From Heterohyrax brucei (Eukaryota; Chordata; Mammalia; Hyracoidea; Procaviidae), in NCBI GenBank assembly GCA_028571685.1, contig CM053164.1:44318501-44382500 (forward strand): a DNA stretch of 64,000 nt, read 5' to 3'. Made by a program: the position numbers and the translations under genes. The notes under the pieces are model-generated. The model was not told the origin of the DNA. It ran no database searches and saw nothing but the letters and a program-made list of their open reading frames with translations. Shown here in pieces: positions 53,300 to 64,000 of this stretch (position 1 is the stretch's first letter; the number at the start of each line of letters is the position of its first letter).

Positions 53300-55625
53300 C
53301 TATGCATTGTCATCTTGGAATGAAGCCAGCAACTGCGCAAAGGCATCTCCACAGAATTTTCAATAGACGTATGGTGCCGACACCCAGAACTAAGATCGTG
53401 TTTGGTGGCTGCAACTCAAGGAGCCCAGACTTCTCGTGTGGTAACCACAGGAGCATGCTCTTATGCCCCCACCCCTCTAGTGAATGGCAGTCTTAACCAC
53501 CCTGTTGCAAAAACCACAACTGCCAGGAACCAGAGTTCTCACACACTCCACTGTCCTGTCTGACCTTGCCTTTACACCTTTCAATCAACTCCAGGCCCAG
53601 TGGACCCATCCTGGATACCAGGCCCCTTCCCACTGTCTCCAAGCCCCTCCTGCCACCTGCTGTGGTGCACAGGAGTTTGAGCCCCAGAAACCCAAGCCCC
53701 TTCACTCTATTTTCAGATCCCTCCTTCAGCTGCCGTCTGCCACAGCCCCTAAGGAAGCAGAACTGGACCCCAGGCCCTTTCTGCCAGATCCAGACCATAC
53801 AACCTGCTGCAGCTCTCGAAGGAACTACAGGTGCCTTCTTGCTGGCTCCTACCACCTGCCACAGCTCTGAGGGAACGCAGCCCAACCCCGGTCCCTTCTC
53901 CACCAGCTGGGCACCCACCCTACAGACTGCAGCAGCCCTACTTCGGCCCCTCACCCAGTTTGCACTGCAGACGAGCTCCACCCCTTCTCTTCCCACTATA
54001 GCTGCCATGCCATGCTGCAACAAAGCTCGCAACTGGCCCTGCACACCAGGACAAGGCAGTGAAAACTGACATGTCTGCAGATGAGCAAGCAGCAAACCAT
54101 GCCTGGCCCACCTGCCCAGAATAACCAAATGAAAACAGGACAAAACAAGACAACAATTAATAATAACAATGTTTTGGAGACAGCAGGCAATATTCAAATG
54201 TATTTTAAGAAAGGACAAGATGATTCCACTAAGCGACTAGAATTAAATCATCAGTTAACCTTCCAACAGACAAAAAGATACTGGAACTACCTGATAAGTA
54301 AGTCAACAGTCTAATATTCAGGGCGGTCCAAGAAATTAGGAAAGAGACCGAGGGAAAAGGAGACAAAATCAAATAAAACACGTAATGCAAGAATTCGGGA
54401 AAAGAACACAAGAACAAAATATCAAACAATTACAAGGCACAGAAAACTGCCAATTAGAAACCTAGAATTTATGGTATGTATACTCAGTGGAACACTGTGC
54501 TCATTGGTATATGTACTAAATGTGACAATGATTTTAGCAAGCATCTCATAACCTAGTTTTAATTGGAAGACATCATTTTGAGTGAAATTAGTCAGCGGCA
54601 CAAGGACAAATACTGTATGAAACCCTTACTATAAGGACTTAAAAACAGACTCATATACAGAAGAAAACACTCTTTGATGGTTGCAAGGGAGGGGAGGGAG
54701 AGAGAGACAGGGCTGGTTATACATTAGATAGTTGACAGAAATTTGGTTGGGTGAAATCAGTGACAGCACACGTTAGAAAGAAGATCAGTTTAACTGGACT
54801 TCAGCATAACCTGAAAACTTCCAATCTTAACCCAAAAATGCAAGGACACAGTAGCGGGGGCAGGGGTCCAGGGACTGTGCTGTCAGGGGACATAGAGGCC
54901 AATTGGCATAACTAGCCTATTACTAAGAGAGTTCTCCACTCCGTATTGGTGAGTGGCATTGGGGGTCTTAAAAGATAGCAGGCTGCCATTTGAGGTGCAA
55001 CAAGTGGTCCCAACTCAGCAGGAACAGATGATCACCAAGGACAAAAATGACATGGGGGAAAGAGAACCCAGGAAACAGACCCACGTGAATGCATTACTAC
55101 ATCAATATGTGACCAGAAGAATCACAAGGTGCCCGGCTACCACTAGTGACAGCCATGAAGGGGCTCACAAAGTTGAGTCTCAGTGGCAATCTGAGATTAA
55201 AAAGGGGTGCACCCTGAGAACTCTGCTAAAAGACCACAATTGATAGTCCAAAGGCCTCGGGGTTCCCCTGGAAGCATGGTCCCTAGACCTGACACTGCCC
55301 CTGCTCATAAATCATTACTGAGGTCGACTCTTCGAACAGGAATGGATAGGACTTGATGACACAGAGTGATGACATTGTGTGTGTGCACTTTATGGTTTTA
55401 TGCATCTATAGGATGCTGTCCTACTGGTCTCTTACTAGAGGGGAGTGGAGAGGGTAGAGAAGAGGGGACAGGAGATTGGTAAGAGGATACGACATGTATA
55501 GAACCGAAAGGAGTTTGCTGTCACTGGGCAAGGAGAGCAGTAGGAGCTGCACATAGGCAGGCATGAAATTTAAACTGTATTGTACACTTTCACTCAATCA
55601 CAATAAATAAGTTCAACAACAACTA
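53300..55625 (+). mobile_element. L1 with 5' UTR, ORF1 start and 3' end; middle missing
   Basis: A C-rich block (53460-54070) resembles an L1 5' UTR. An ORF1-like start is at 54081-54314 (MSKQQTMPGPPAQNNQMKTG). At about 54470 the sequence jumps to the last part of ORF2 (ctatggtatatatactca-like) and continues through the 3' UTR ('gtgctgtcaggggacataga') to the end near 55620. ORF1's remainder and nearly all of ORF2 are absent. Confidence 0.65.
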
Positions 55626-55649
55626 AAAGAAATCCAAAGTTTGGGAAAT

Positions 55650-56280
55650 GGAGAACTCAGTGGAAGGTTTTAGGAGCATCTATATAGATGCAAAAAAGCC
55701 ATGTGTGCCACTTTGGTGAGGAAAACTCGAGAAAAGACTGAAGAAATCCTAAGAACTATGTGATGTAAAGCTGACCAAGAAGCCCAGTGAACCCCATATA
55801 GGACTGATTACTTTGTGTTTCCCAAAAAATGTGTGTGGCTGCTTGGCTGGACCGTGATTCCTGGTGGTGTAGGATATCCCTTCATGTTATTAATCCTGCC
55901 TCTGTGATGTTAATAAGGGAGGATAGGCGGCAGTTGTGTTGGTGGGGCAGAACTTAATATGTAAGATTGTTTTGTGCCTTCAGGCAGTCTCTTGAGATAC
56001 AAAGATGTTAGTAGAGAAGTTTGGGGACCTCGTACCATCTCAGCACTGACAGCAGAGCATGTCTTTCAGACCTGAGTTTGCTCTGCCATGATGCAAATAC
56101 CAAAGAAGGACTGATGCAACACAAGAACTGACTTTTACAGCCAACAGAGTGCATTCCCTTGGAGCCAGCAGCCTGAATTCAGACTTCTAACCTACTAGAC
56201 TATGTGAAAATAATTTTTTCTTTGTTAAAGCCATCTACTTGTGGTAATTCTGTTAGAGCAGTACTAGATGACTAAAGCAG
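55650..56280 (-). repeat. Dispersed LTR-like repeat, copy 3, minus
   Basis: The right end is the reverse complement of the family start: gcagtactagatgactaaag, with ttgttaaagccatctacttg before it. The family is that of 15217 and 27140. Confidence 0.55.
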
Positions 56281-56284
56281 ATCC

Positions 56285-59200
56285 CTCCCCCCAAAAAGTC
56301 ACCAAGACCTGCCATAATCACGCTTCCCAGAACCAAAGACAATCTTGACAGCAGCTCAAGAACAATGAAAAGTCATATACAAAAGGAAAACAGTAAGATT
56401 AAACTCTTAATTATTCGGCAGAAGCCATTCAGACAAGATGGCAGTGGAAGGATATATATAAAACCTTGAAAGAAAAAAAATGCCAATGACGAATAATATA
56501 TCTTGCAAAACTCTTTCAAATATCATGGCAAAATAAGGACATCTACAGATAAAGAAAAATTAAGGAAATTTGTAAAAAGCCAAACTTATAAGAATTAATA
56601 AAGGAAGTTCTTTGGTTAAAGAATCAACATCAGACAACAACCTGAATCTAGGACACAAATTACTATCAGGCAATACTGACCTAAATAATGAACTTTTAAG
56701 AATAAAAGCTAAAAGATTCAAAACAGGCCACTGGAGACATCAAGCTATAGATGATGATAGTGTCAACAATAAAAGGGAGATGTATGGTGTAGACCTTTCA
56801 AAAGGAGAGGAGTTCAAGGTAATACCAACTAATAAAAGATCTTGAAACAAGAGTACATTTGAAGGTAACCACAAAGTTAACAAACCAGCTCATCAAAATG
56901 AAGAAGGAAAAGTCTCAGTAAACAAAATCTACAGTAACAATAAAATAAATTTCACATACTAAAGTAACTCTCAGCACGGTGGAATAAGAGAAACAAGAAA
57001 AACATCAGAAACAAAACAAAGCTACAAAATGAGAGCTATAAACACACCTATCAATAATCACAGTGAATGTAAATAAAAGCACCTGTAAAGAGAAAGTAAA
57101 AAGAATGGATGAAAGTACATGAACCATCAGTATGCTGTCTACAGGAGACACTTTAGACATTAAGACATAAATATACTTAAAACCAAAGGATGGAAAAAAT
57201 ATGTATCAAGCAAAATGCAACCAAAAATGAGCAGGAGTGGCAATATGGATCTCAGGTAAAAGACTTTAAGGCAAAATACACCATAAAAGATAAGGAAGGA
57301 CATTATACAATGATTAAAGGCACAGTCCACCATGATGATATAACCATAGCAATATCTATGCACCCAACAGCAGGGCTCCAAAATGCATAAAACAGACTAA
57401 CAGCAATGGAAAGAGAAACTGACAGTGCCACAATAATAATAGGAGACTTCAACACACCACTGTTGGTAAAAGACAGAACAACTAGAAGAAAACTCAGCAA
57501 GTATAAAGGAGTTCTAAGGGCTACAGACAACCACTCCACCCAACAGTAGCCAAGTATACACTTTTCCAAAGCACATGGAATATTCTCCAGAAGAGACTAC
57601 ATCTTAGTCCACAAACCAACCTCCAGAAAATTCCAAAACATGGAGATGATATGAAGTAGCTTCTTTGATCGAAACACCATAAAAGTAGAGACTAAGAGCA
57701 GGAAGAGCAAGGGCAGAAAAAATCACATGGAAACTGATTAACTCTTTCTTAATAAACCACTGAGTAATAGAAGAAATCAAACATGGAGTCAAAAACTTCC
57801 TAGAGTCAAATGACACAGCATACCAAAACCTACGAAACACAGCAAAGGCAGTGTTTGGAGGTCAATTTACAGCAGTTGATGCACACATCAAAAAAGAAAG
57901 AGACAGCAGAAAAGGCATTTGATAAAGTCCAACACCCATTCATGCCAAAAACTTTGCAAAATGGGCATAGACGGCAAATTCCTCAACACAATAAGGGCCA
58001 TTTATACAAAGCCAATTGCCCACATCATCCTGAATGGAGACAGACTGAAAGACTTTCCCTTGAGATCAGGAGCTAGACAAGGATGCCCACTCTCACCTCT
58101 TCTATTCAGCATTGTGCTAGAAGTTCTAGCCAGAGCAATTAGACAAGACCAAGAAATAAAGGGCATCTGCATCGGCAAAGAGAAAGTTAAAATCTCCCTG
58201 TTTGCAGATGATATGATTGTATATGCAGAGAATCCCAAGGAAGCTATAAGTAAGCTACTCAAACTGATAGAAGAGTTCAGCAAAGTCTCAGGATACAAGA
58301 TAAACATAAGTAAATCAGTAGGATTCCTTTATACCAACAACGAGACTGTTAAGGAAGAAATTATCAAATCAATACCATTTACGATAGCCCTTGAGAAGAT
58401 AAAGTACCTAGGAATTAATCTAACCAGAGAAACAACAGACCTTTACAAAGAAAACTACAAGCCCTTACTACAAGAAACTGAGAGAGACTTAGATAAATGG
58501 AAAAACCTACCCTGCTCATGGATAGGAAGACTTAACATTGTGAAAATGTCTATTTTACCCAAAGCAATCTATTTATATAATGCAATCCCAATACAAGTTC
58601 CAGTGACATTTTTTAATGAGATGGAGAAACAAATCACCAATTTTGCTTGGAAAGGAAAGAAGCCCCGGTTAAGCAAGGCACTGCTAAAGAAGAAGAACAC
58701 ACTGGGAAGCCTCTCATTACCTGACTTTAGAACATATTGCACTGCCACAGTGGTCAAAACAGCCTGGTACTGGTATAAAAACACACAGATGGATCAATGG
58801 AACAGAACTGAGACCCCAGAGATGACACCATCTGCCTATGAACAATTGATATTCGACAAAGGCCCTAAGACATTAAACTGGGGTAAAAACAGTATCTTCA
58901 ACAAATGGTGCTGGCAAAATTGGATATCCATCTGCAAGAAACTGAAACAAGATCCATATCTTACACCTTATACAAAAACCAACTCCAACTGGGTAAAAGA
59001 CCTAAATATCAACCCTAAAATCATAAAGCTCATCCAAGAAAAGGTAGGAACAACAATGGAAGTTTTAATACACAATATGGACAGACTCCAAAATCTGTCA
59101 AACAAACCACAATCATCAGAAGAGAAAACAGATAAATGGGATCTATTAAGAATTAAACACTTTTGCTCATCTGAAGACCTTATTAATAGAATTAAAAGAA

Positions 59201-60912
59201 CACCTACAGAATGGGAAAAAATATTTGGCAACTCTATGTCAGACCAACACCTGATCTCCGTAATCTATAAGATACTACAAAATATCAACAAGAAGAAGAT
59301 AAATCACCCAATTAAGTGATGGGCAAAGGAGATGGACAGACATTTGACTAAAGAGGAGATCCAGGCAGCCAAAAAACACATGTGGACATGTTCATGATCT
59401 TTATTTATTAAAGAAATTCAAATCAAGATGACAATGAGATACCATCTCACCCCAACAAGGTTGGCCATGATCCAAAAAACACAAAACAACAAATGCTGGA
59501 GAGGCTGTGGAGAAAGTGGAACCCTCCTACACTGTTGGTGGGGTTGCAAAATGGTCCAGCCTCTTTGGAAAGTAATCTGGCGCTTCCTTAAAAAAATGGA
59601 TATCAATATATCACTTGACCCAGTAATTCCACTACTTGGAATATACCCTCCAGAATCAAGGCCTTTCACACCAACGGACACATGCACCAGAATGTTTATC
59701 ACAGCACAGTCCATGATAGCAAAAAGATGGAATCAACCCAGATGCCCAACAACAGAAGAATGGATAGGTAAACTATGGTATATATACTCAATGGAGCACT
59801 ACACAATGTTAAAGAACAACAGTGACTTCAGGAAACATCTCATGACCTGGTTTCAACTGGAAGACATTATGTTGAGTGAAAGGACAAATACTGTATGAGA
59901 TCTCTACGATAAGATCTCAAAAACAGACTTGTCTATAGAAGAAAAGGCTCCTTGACAGCTGCAGGGGAGGGAAGGGAGGGAGGGGGTGAGGGTGTAGATT
60001 AGATAGTTGCTAGGTATCTCGTTGGGTGAAATCGGTGATAACACACATTAGAAACAAGAACAATATTAAGTGGACTTAAACATAACATGAGTACTCCTTC
60101 CATCTTAACCCAATATTGCAAGGATAGAGTAGCTGGGGCAGGGGGCGGGGGACCATGCTTTTAGGTGAAAGCAAGGCCAATTGACATAACTAGCGTTTTG
60201 CTAAGAGGGCTCTCTGCACCCCACATTGGTGAGTGGCATCTGGGGTGTTAAAAGCTGCCAAGCTGCCATCCGAGGGCACAGAAAATGGTTCCAACTCAGC
60301 AGGAACAGATGCTCATAGAGGACCAAAATCACATGGGGGAAACACAACCGAGAAAACAAAGAGATCCACATGAGTGGGTGCCTACATTGACTTGGGACCG
60401 GAAAAACCAGATGGTGCCCAGCCACCACCAGTGATAGCCGCGATGGAGCTCACTAAGTTGAGTCTCACTGGCAACACAAGAATAAAAAGGGGTGCACCCT
60501 GCGATCCCCACTAAAAGACCTCAGTTGATGGTCCAGTGGTTTCAGGGTTCCCCTGGGAGCATGGCCCCTCGCCCAGATGCTTTCCTTGACCATAAATCAT
60601 AACGAAGATCCACGCTTCGGACAGGAATGGATTGGACTTGGCGATGCAGTGACCATATGTTGGATGCACTTTATAGTTCTATACGTCTATAGGATATCAT
60701 CCTGCTGATCTCTGGCTGGAGGAAGGAGAGTGGGTGGAGAGGAGGGGAAAAAGAGACTGTTGGGAGAATGAGACATGTATGGAGCCGAGAGGAATAGTGT
60801 GCTGTCACCGGGCAGGGAGAGCAGTGGAAGCTGCATATAGGTGGGTATGTAAATTTACACGGGAATGTACATTTTCACTCAGTTATGTTAAATAAAAAAT
60901 TAAAAAAAAAAA
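56285..60912 (+). mobile_element. L1 element with internal deletion and long open ORF2 frame
   Basis: 56285-57900 follows old L1 sequence between ORF1 and ORF2 and the endonuclease region ('tgctgtctacaggagacact', 'gcaggagtggcaatatggat'), with many stops. From 57906 the reverse transcriptase region begins abruptly at AFDKVQHPF. The 3' UTR runs from about 59900 to 60900 and ends near an A-rich tract at 60895-60911. The endonuclease-to-RT linker and the first RT motifs are missing. Confidence 0.85.
57906..59898 (+). pseudogene. L1 ORF2 fragment (reverse transcriptase to C-terminal Cys domain)
   Basis: It starts in the RT domain (AFDKVQ), includes [20 protein letters not shown] and the catalytic [10 protein letters not shown], and runs to the C-terminal cysteine motif [19 protein letters not shown]. 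The frame is the same from 57919 to 59898 and is broken only by two in-frame stops, TGA at 59317-59319 and TGA near 59393. Without endonuclease and with those stops it cannot be autonomous. Confidence 0.9.
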
Positions 60913-61325
60913 CCCAAGTACCTAAGAAAGGCCAAACTTACTATAGAAACTACAGAAATCCCTCAGACTATCACCCTAAGACATCCTTTTTACTTTGAAT
61001 TGAAGCTGTTTCTGAAGGTCACCTTTCAGCCAAATATAAATTGGCTTATAAAATAAACAATACCATCTGTGAGTAATGTATTCTCTTAAACAATTAATCA
61101 TATGAGCCCAAATGGTCAACAATTACCCAAAGGCAAAGATGAGAAAGCAGTGAGGGGAAAGGAAGCTAGATCAGTGGAAACAGGACAACCAGCCTGGAAA
61201 TAATGAGAATGCAGACACATGGTAAAAATTTTAACCCAAAACATGAAACAATCTGGTAAGGGTAAACCTGATTTGCTATGTAAACTTCTACCTGAAACAC
61301 AATAAAATATTACTTAAATATATAT
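60912..61325 (+). repeat. Unclassified dispersed repeat, copy C
   Basis: It is the longest clear member of the family also at 34150 and 50455, ending in cctgaaacacaataaaatatt. It lies directly after the L1 tail. Confidence 0.55.
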
Positions 61326-61552
61326 ATTATAAAACAAATAATTAATATGGTCCATCTGTTTTTGGACTTTCATGCAGACACTATGTTTACAAAGACTGTA
61401 GCAATATGAAAAAGGGCATGATATGTTATTAGAAAAAAGCAGGCTATGGTTTACATAGGAATGAGGAGGGAAGTGTGGGAAAGAAACTAAATCATGAAGA
61501 ACCTTTTTTGAAATTTATGTTTTCAGTAAGCAAGTATTAAGCATCTACTAAG

Positions 61553-61750
61553 GAACCCTGGTGGTATAATGGTTAAGCACTAGGCTGCTAATGAAGAGGG
61601 CAGCAGGTCTAACCCACTGGCCACCACGCAAGAGGTGAAGTAGGCTGCCACTGGAGAGATTACAGCCTTGGAAACCTCATAGAGGCAGTTCTACCCTGTC
61701 ATATAGGGTCAGTATAAGTTAAATCAACTCTATGCAATGTGTTTGGGTTT
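61553..61750 (+). mobile_element. AfroSINE, long variant
   Basis: Head gaaccctggtggtataatgg, middle ggctgccactggagagatta, then cagccttggaaacc, and the tail. Confidence 0.88.
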
Positions 61751-61872
61751 TGAGTTAAATACCTACTATGCCCCAGGTGATAGCAGCAACAATTGCAAGG
61801 ATGGCACACACAGGGGTCTGTCATACATAAGGTTGCAATGTTACAACTTCATGGCATCTAACAACATATCCC

Positions 61873-62345
61873 AGGAAGGAGCCCTGGTGTTGCAGTGGTT
61901 AAGTGCTCAGTTGCTGACCAAAAGGTTAGTGGTTGAAACCTATCAGCCACTCTGTGGAAGAATAATGTGGCAGTCTCCAAATGTCTTAGGTTGGGTTTTC
62001 TAGAGAAGTAAAACCTTTAAATATATAGAGAAATTTATATCAAGTCCATGGATCAGGATAGAGGTTTCTTCTGGTTCATGTAGCTTCAGGGGCTGGAGAA
62101 TCCAAGATTTACAGGTCAGACATCAGGGCTGTTGCTCACAGGCCTCAAAGATTGATGAATCCCAAGATCAGCCGGCAAGACATCAGGTAAACTGCTAACT
62201 CAAGTCTCAAGAACCAGAGGTCAGAGAAAAGGAGCCAGCTGTAGGATCCAGAGCCATTTACAGCCTTGGAAACCTTAAACAACACTTCTGCCCGGTGTTG
62301 TAGGGTCACTGTTAGTCTGAGTCAACTTGATGACAGTGGGTATAT
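61873..62345 (+). mobile_element. AfroSINE split by a 280-bp insertion
   Basis: The head half is at 61873-61984 (gagccctggtgttgcagtgg) and the tail half at 62262-62345 (acagccttggaaacc, then gagtcaacttgatgacagtg). Between them is a different repeat. Confidence 0.85.
61985..62261 (+). repeat. Unclassified repeat inserted in the AfroSINE
   Basis: It begins taggttgggttttctagaga and contains 'atgaatcccaagatcagccg', then 'gaaccagaggtcaga'. It looks like a member of a dispersed family; no assignment is made. Confidence 0.45.
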
Positions 62346-62725
62346 TCTGAGCACCTGGCCCAAGGGTCAGTTAAAGATAAATAAATAAAAATTTCCTGCT
62401 TAGAACAGTAGATTTAACAGTTACAACAGAATAACATTACCCGGTTCCTCACAAAAAGCCATAGTGGTCACACCTCTTTTTTTTTTTTTTTAAGTGGTCA
62501 CTTTCTCTTTTTATATAATTATTTTTACATAGCTGTAATTATACGTATAATTATCTCTGCAAAGTTCCTCTCTAAATCTTTGTTCTCCTGTTATTGAATT
62601 TTCCATTTATGGAGTACTTGCCAGTGTGTCTGCACTTAGTGCCATGCAGACTGAAGTAAGATCTGAAGTTCCAGCTCTTCAGAGTCTCACCGTTTAGGTG
62701 GAGGAAATAAATTTCTCTAATGAGC
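62346..62725. other. Intergenic, possible old L2-type scrap
   Basis: 62615-62715 vaguely resembles old L2/MIR-class repeats; the rest is not recognised. Confidence 0.3.
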
Positions 62726-63090
62726 GACTAGACAATGAATAAGGAAGACCAAAGAAAAACTGATGCCTCTGAATTATGGCGTCCGCGAAGAACGTTGAAT
62801 GGACTGCCAGAAGAACGCACAAATCTACTTGGAAGAAGTACAGCCAGAATGCTTCTTAGAAGCAAGACTTTGTTTCATGTACTTTGGACATGTTATCAAG
62901 CAAGACATGCTAGGCAGTAGTTAGTGAAATAGATGAAGATGAGTCTCATCAAGAGGGACTGACACAGCGGCTGGAAAAGATGGGCTCAAACGTTAACAAC
63001 TGTGAGGATGCCGCGGGAACTGGTGGTGTATCCTTCTGTAGCCCCGCTGTACGTGAGGACTCATTCCATGGCACCTAACCACAATACAGG
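62726..63090 (+). mobile_element. RTE-type LINE 3' fragment
   Basis: 'gacaatgaataaggaagacc', then 'tttggacatgttatcaagca' and a decayed tail 'attccatggcacctaaccac'. It ends next to the CpG island. Confidence 0.8.
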
Positions 63091-63149
63091 ACTGTGATAA
63101 GCATCCAAGAGAAAAAGGTTGAATTACGCAGCAAGAAAAAAATTCAGGC

Positions 63150-63960
63150 AAGTCGTGTAACTTTCGCTTGGGCTTTGTCGGGAGAGTAAATTAGGCAGCC
63201 CGACGGCGGAAGTCCAGTCGCTGCTGTAACTCGCTGTGTGTCTCGCTTGGGAGGCCGAGACTGCGCGCCAGGGCACCGCCCAGGCTAGCCCCGCCCCCAG
63301 CAGATAGTGCTGCTCTCTGATTGGCCTCCGTTGCCCCCGCCCGGTTGGCGGGAGGTCTCAGCCGGATCCTACTGCCGTCGAGCAGCTTGAGAGCAACCGT
63401 CTGAGGGATCACCGGCTCTCTTGTCGAGGCTGCTCGCCACCGGCCGGGCCTCACCCCTGTCACCCAGCTCAGGTTTTCGCAGGTACTTCCAGCTTACACT
63501 TTGGAGTCGGGCCCCACCAGCGAAAATCTAGTTTTTTCGGCTCCCGGCCCCTCAATTCCTTGTCCCCACCCAGGCCCCCACCCCCGCCCCTACTCCTGTC
63601 GTGTCGGAAAGTGGCAGCAACTCCACCTCCTATGGCGCCACCGGTTCCTACACCCTTTTACCTGGGAATGCCCCGTGTGGACTTCGCTGCACTGAGAGCA
63701 CCGTATCCCTGGCTTACGGGCTGGGGGACAGCGGGATTCTGTGGGGTGCCACCGGGCTGTGGAGGGGAAAGACGCGGAGGATCTTCGCGTTGTGTCTGTT
63801 AAGGAAGGAGGCCAACAGAGGGCACCTTTCTCTGCGATGTTTGTAGGGTATTTCTCCGTCGTTTTGCTCTCTTGGCTTTAGCGTGTGGTGAGTCCATGAG
63901 GAGGAAGGGCTCGCACGTGGTGATTAGGGGACAGAGGGGGACGTGACTGTGCCCGAAGCC
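63150..63960. promoter_or_regulatory. Second CpG island, promoter of the next gene (probably SPDYA)
   Basis: Sharp GC and CpG enrichment, a reverse CCAAT box (ATTGG at 63320-63324), a GC box (about 63333-63343) and an E2F-like ttggcggga at 63345-63353. A possible first-exon donor, cgcag|gtactt, lies at 63483. In other mammals SPDYA follows PPP1CB in the same direction, so this is probably its 5' end. No SPDYA protein sequence is visible, and a bidirectional promoter cannot be excluded. Confidence 0.6.
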
Positions 63961-64000
63961 TGGGTACTTACATCAGGTCTCCCGTGATGAGAGGTCGATT

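Noticed and set aside
53484-54218. Long open frames on both strands (up to 241 codons) in a C-rich block
   Set aside because: Overlapping frames on both strands reflect skewed composition of an L1 5' UTR-like block, not a gene.
57160-57840. Minus-strand open frames over the L1 endonuclease region
   Set aside because: They are antisense shadows of L1 ORF2.

Overview
The window is vertebrate nuclear DNA, almost certainly from an afrotherian mammal and most likely an elephant or close relative. A single-copy gene with GT-AG introns, two CpG-island promoters and dense retrotransposon debris show a mammal. The lineage call rests on recognition of two repeat families: more than two dozen copies of the tRNA-headed AfroSINE, and several copies of the RTE-type LINE whose tail the SINE shares. 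No database search was possible, so the species is inferred.

The only complete gene is PPP1CB, the beta/delta catalytic subunit of protein phosphatase 1, on the + strand. Eight coding exons lie at 3646-3697, 27665-27796, 31109-31339, 33145-33249, 36850-36921, 40233-40384, 43756-43890 and 46140-46244. They join in frame to 327 codons plus a stop, the full family length, and every metal and catalytic residue is present. The promoter and 5' UTR lie in a CpG island at about 3.0-3.96 kb. The 3' UTR begins at 46245 and probably runs 2.2 kb or more.

Layout: 1-2.3 kb holds an RTE fragment and a SINE inserted in a MIR; 3.0-4.0 kb holds the promoter and exon 1. Intron 1 (24 kb) carries many AfroSINEs, a mariner, a hAT transposase relic, a decayed L1, a head-to-head RTE pair and a local tandem duplication. 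Its last repeat stops about 30 bp before exon 2. Introns 2-7 (1.8-3.6 kb each) hold L1 3' UTR pieces and SINEs, including an inverted pair in intron 5. From 50.4 kb to 63.1 kb the DNA is intergenic: a second mariner, an internally deleted L1, a larger L1 with a long open ORF2 reading frame, and further SINEs and RTE.

A second CpG island at 63.15-63.96 kb has CCAAT, GC-box and E2F-like motifs. It is probably the promoter of the next gene; mammalian gene order suggests SPDYA, but no SPDYA coding exon is visible. I found no undescribed gene system. The unusual material is in the repeats: a 5'-inverted SINE, an about 39-bp SINE remnant with a perfect target duplication, mariners with long inverted repeats, and a 28-bp perfect repeat shared by intron 7 and the 3' UTR.
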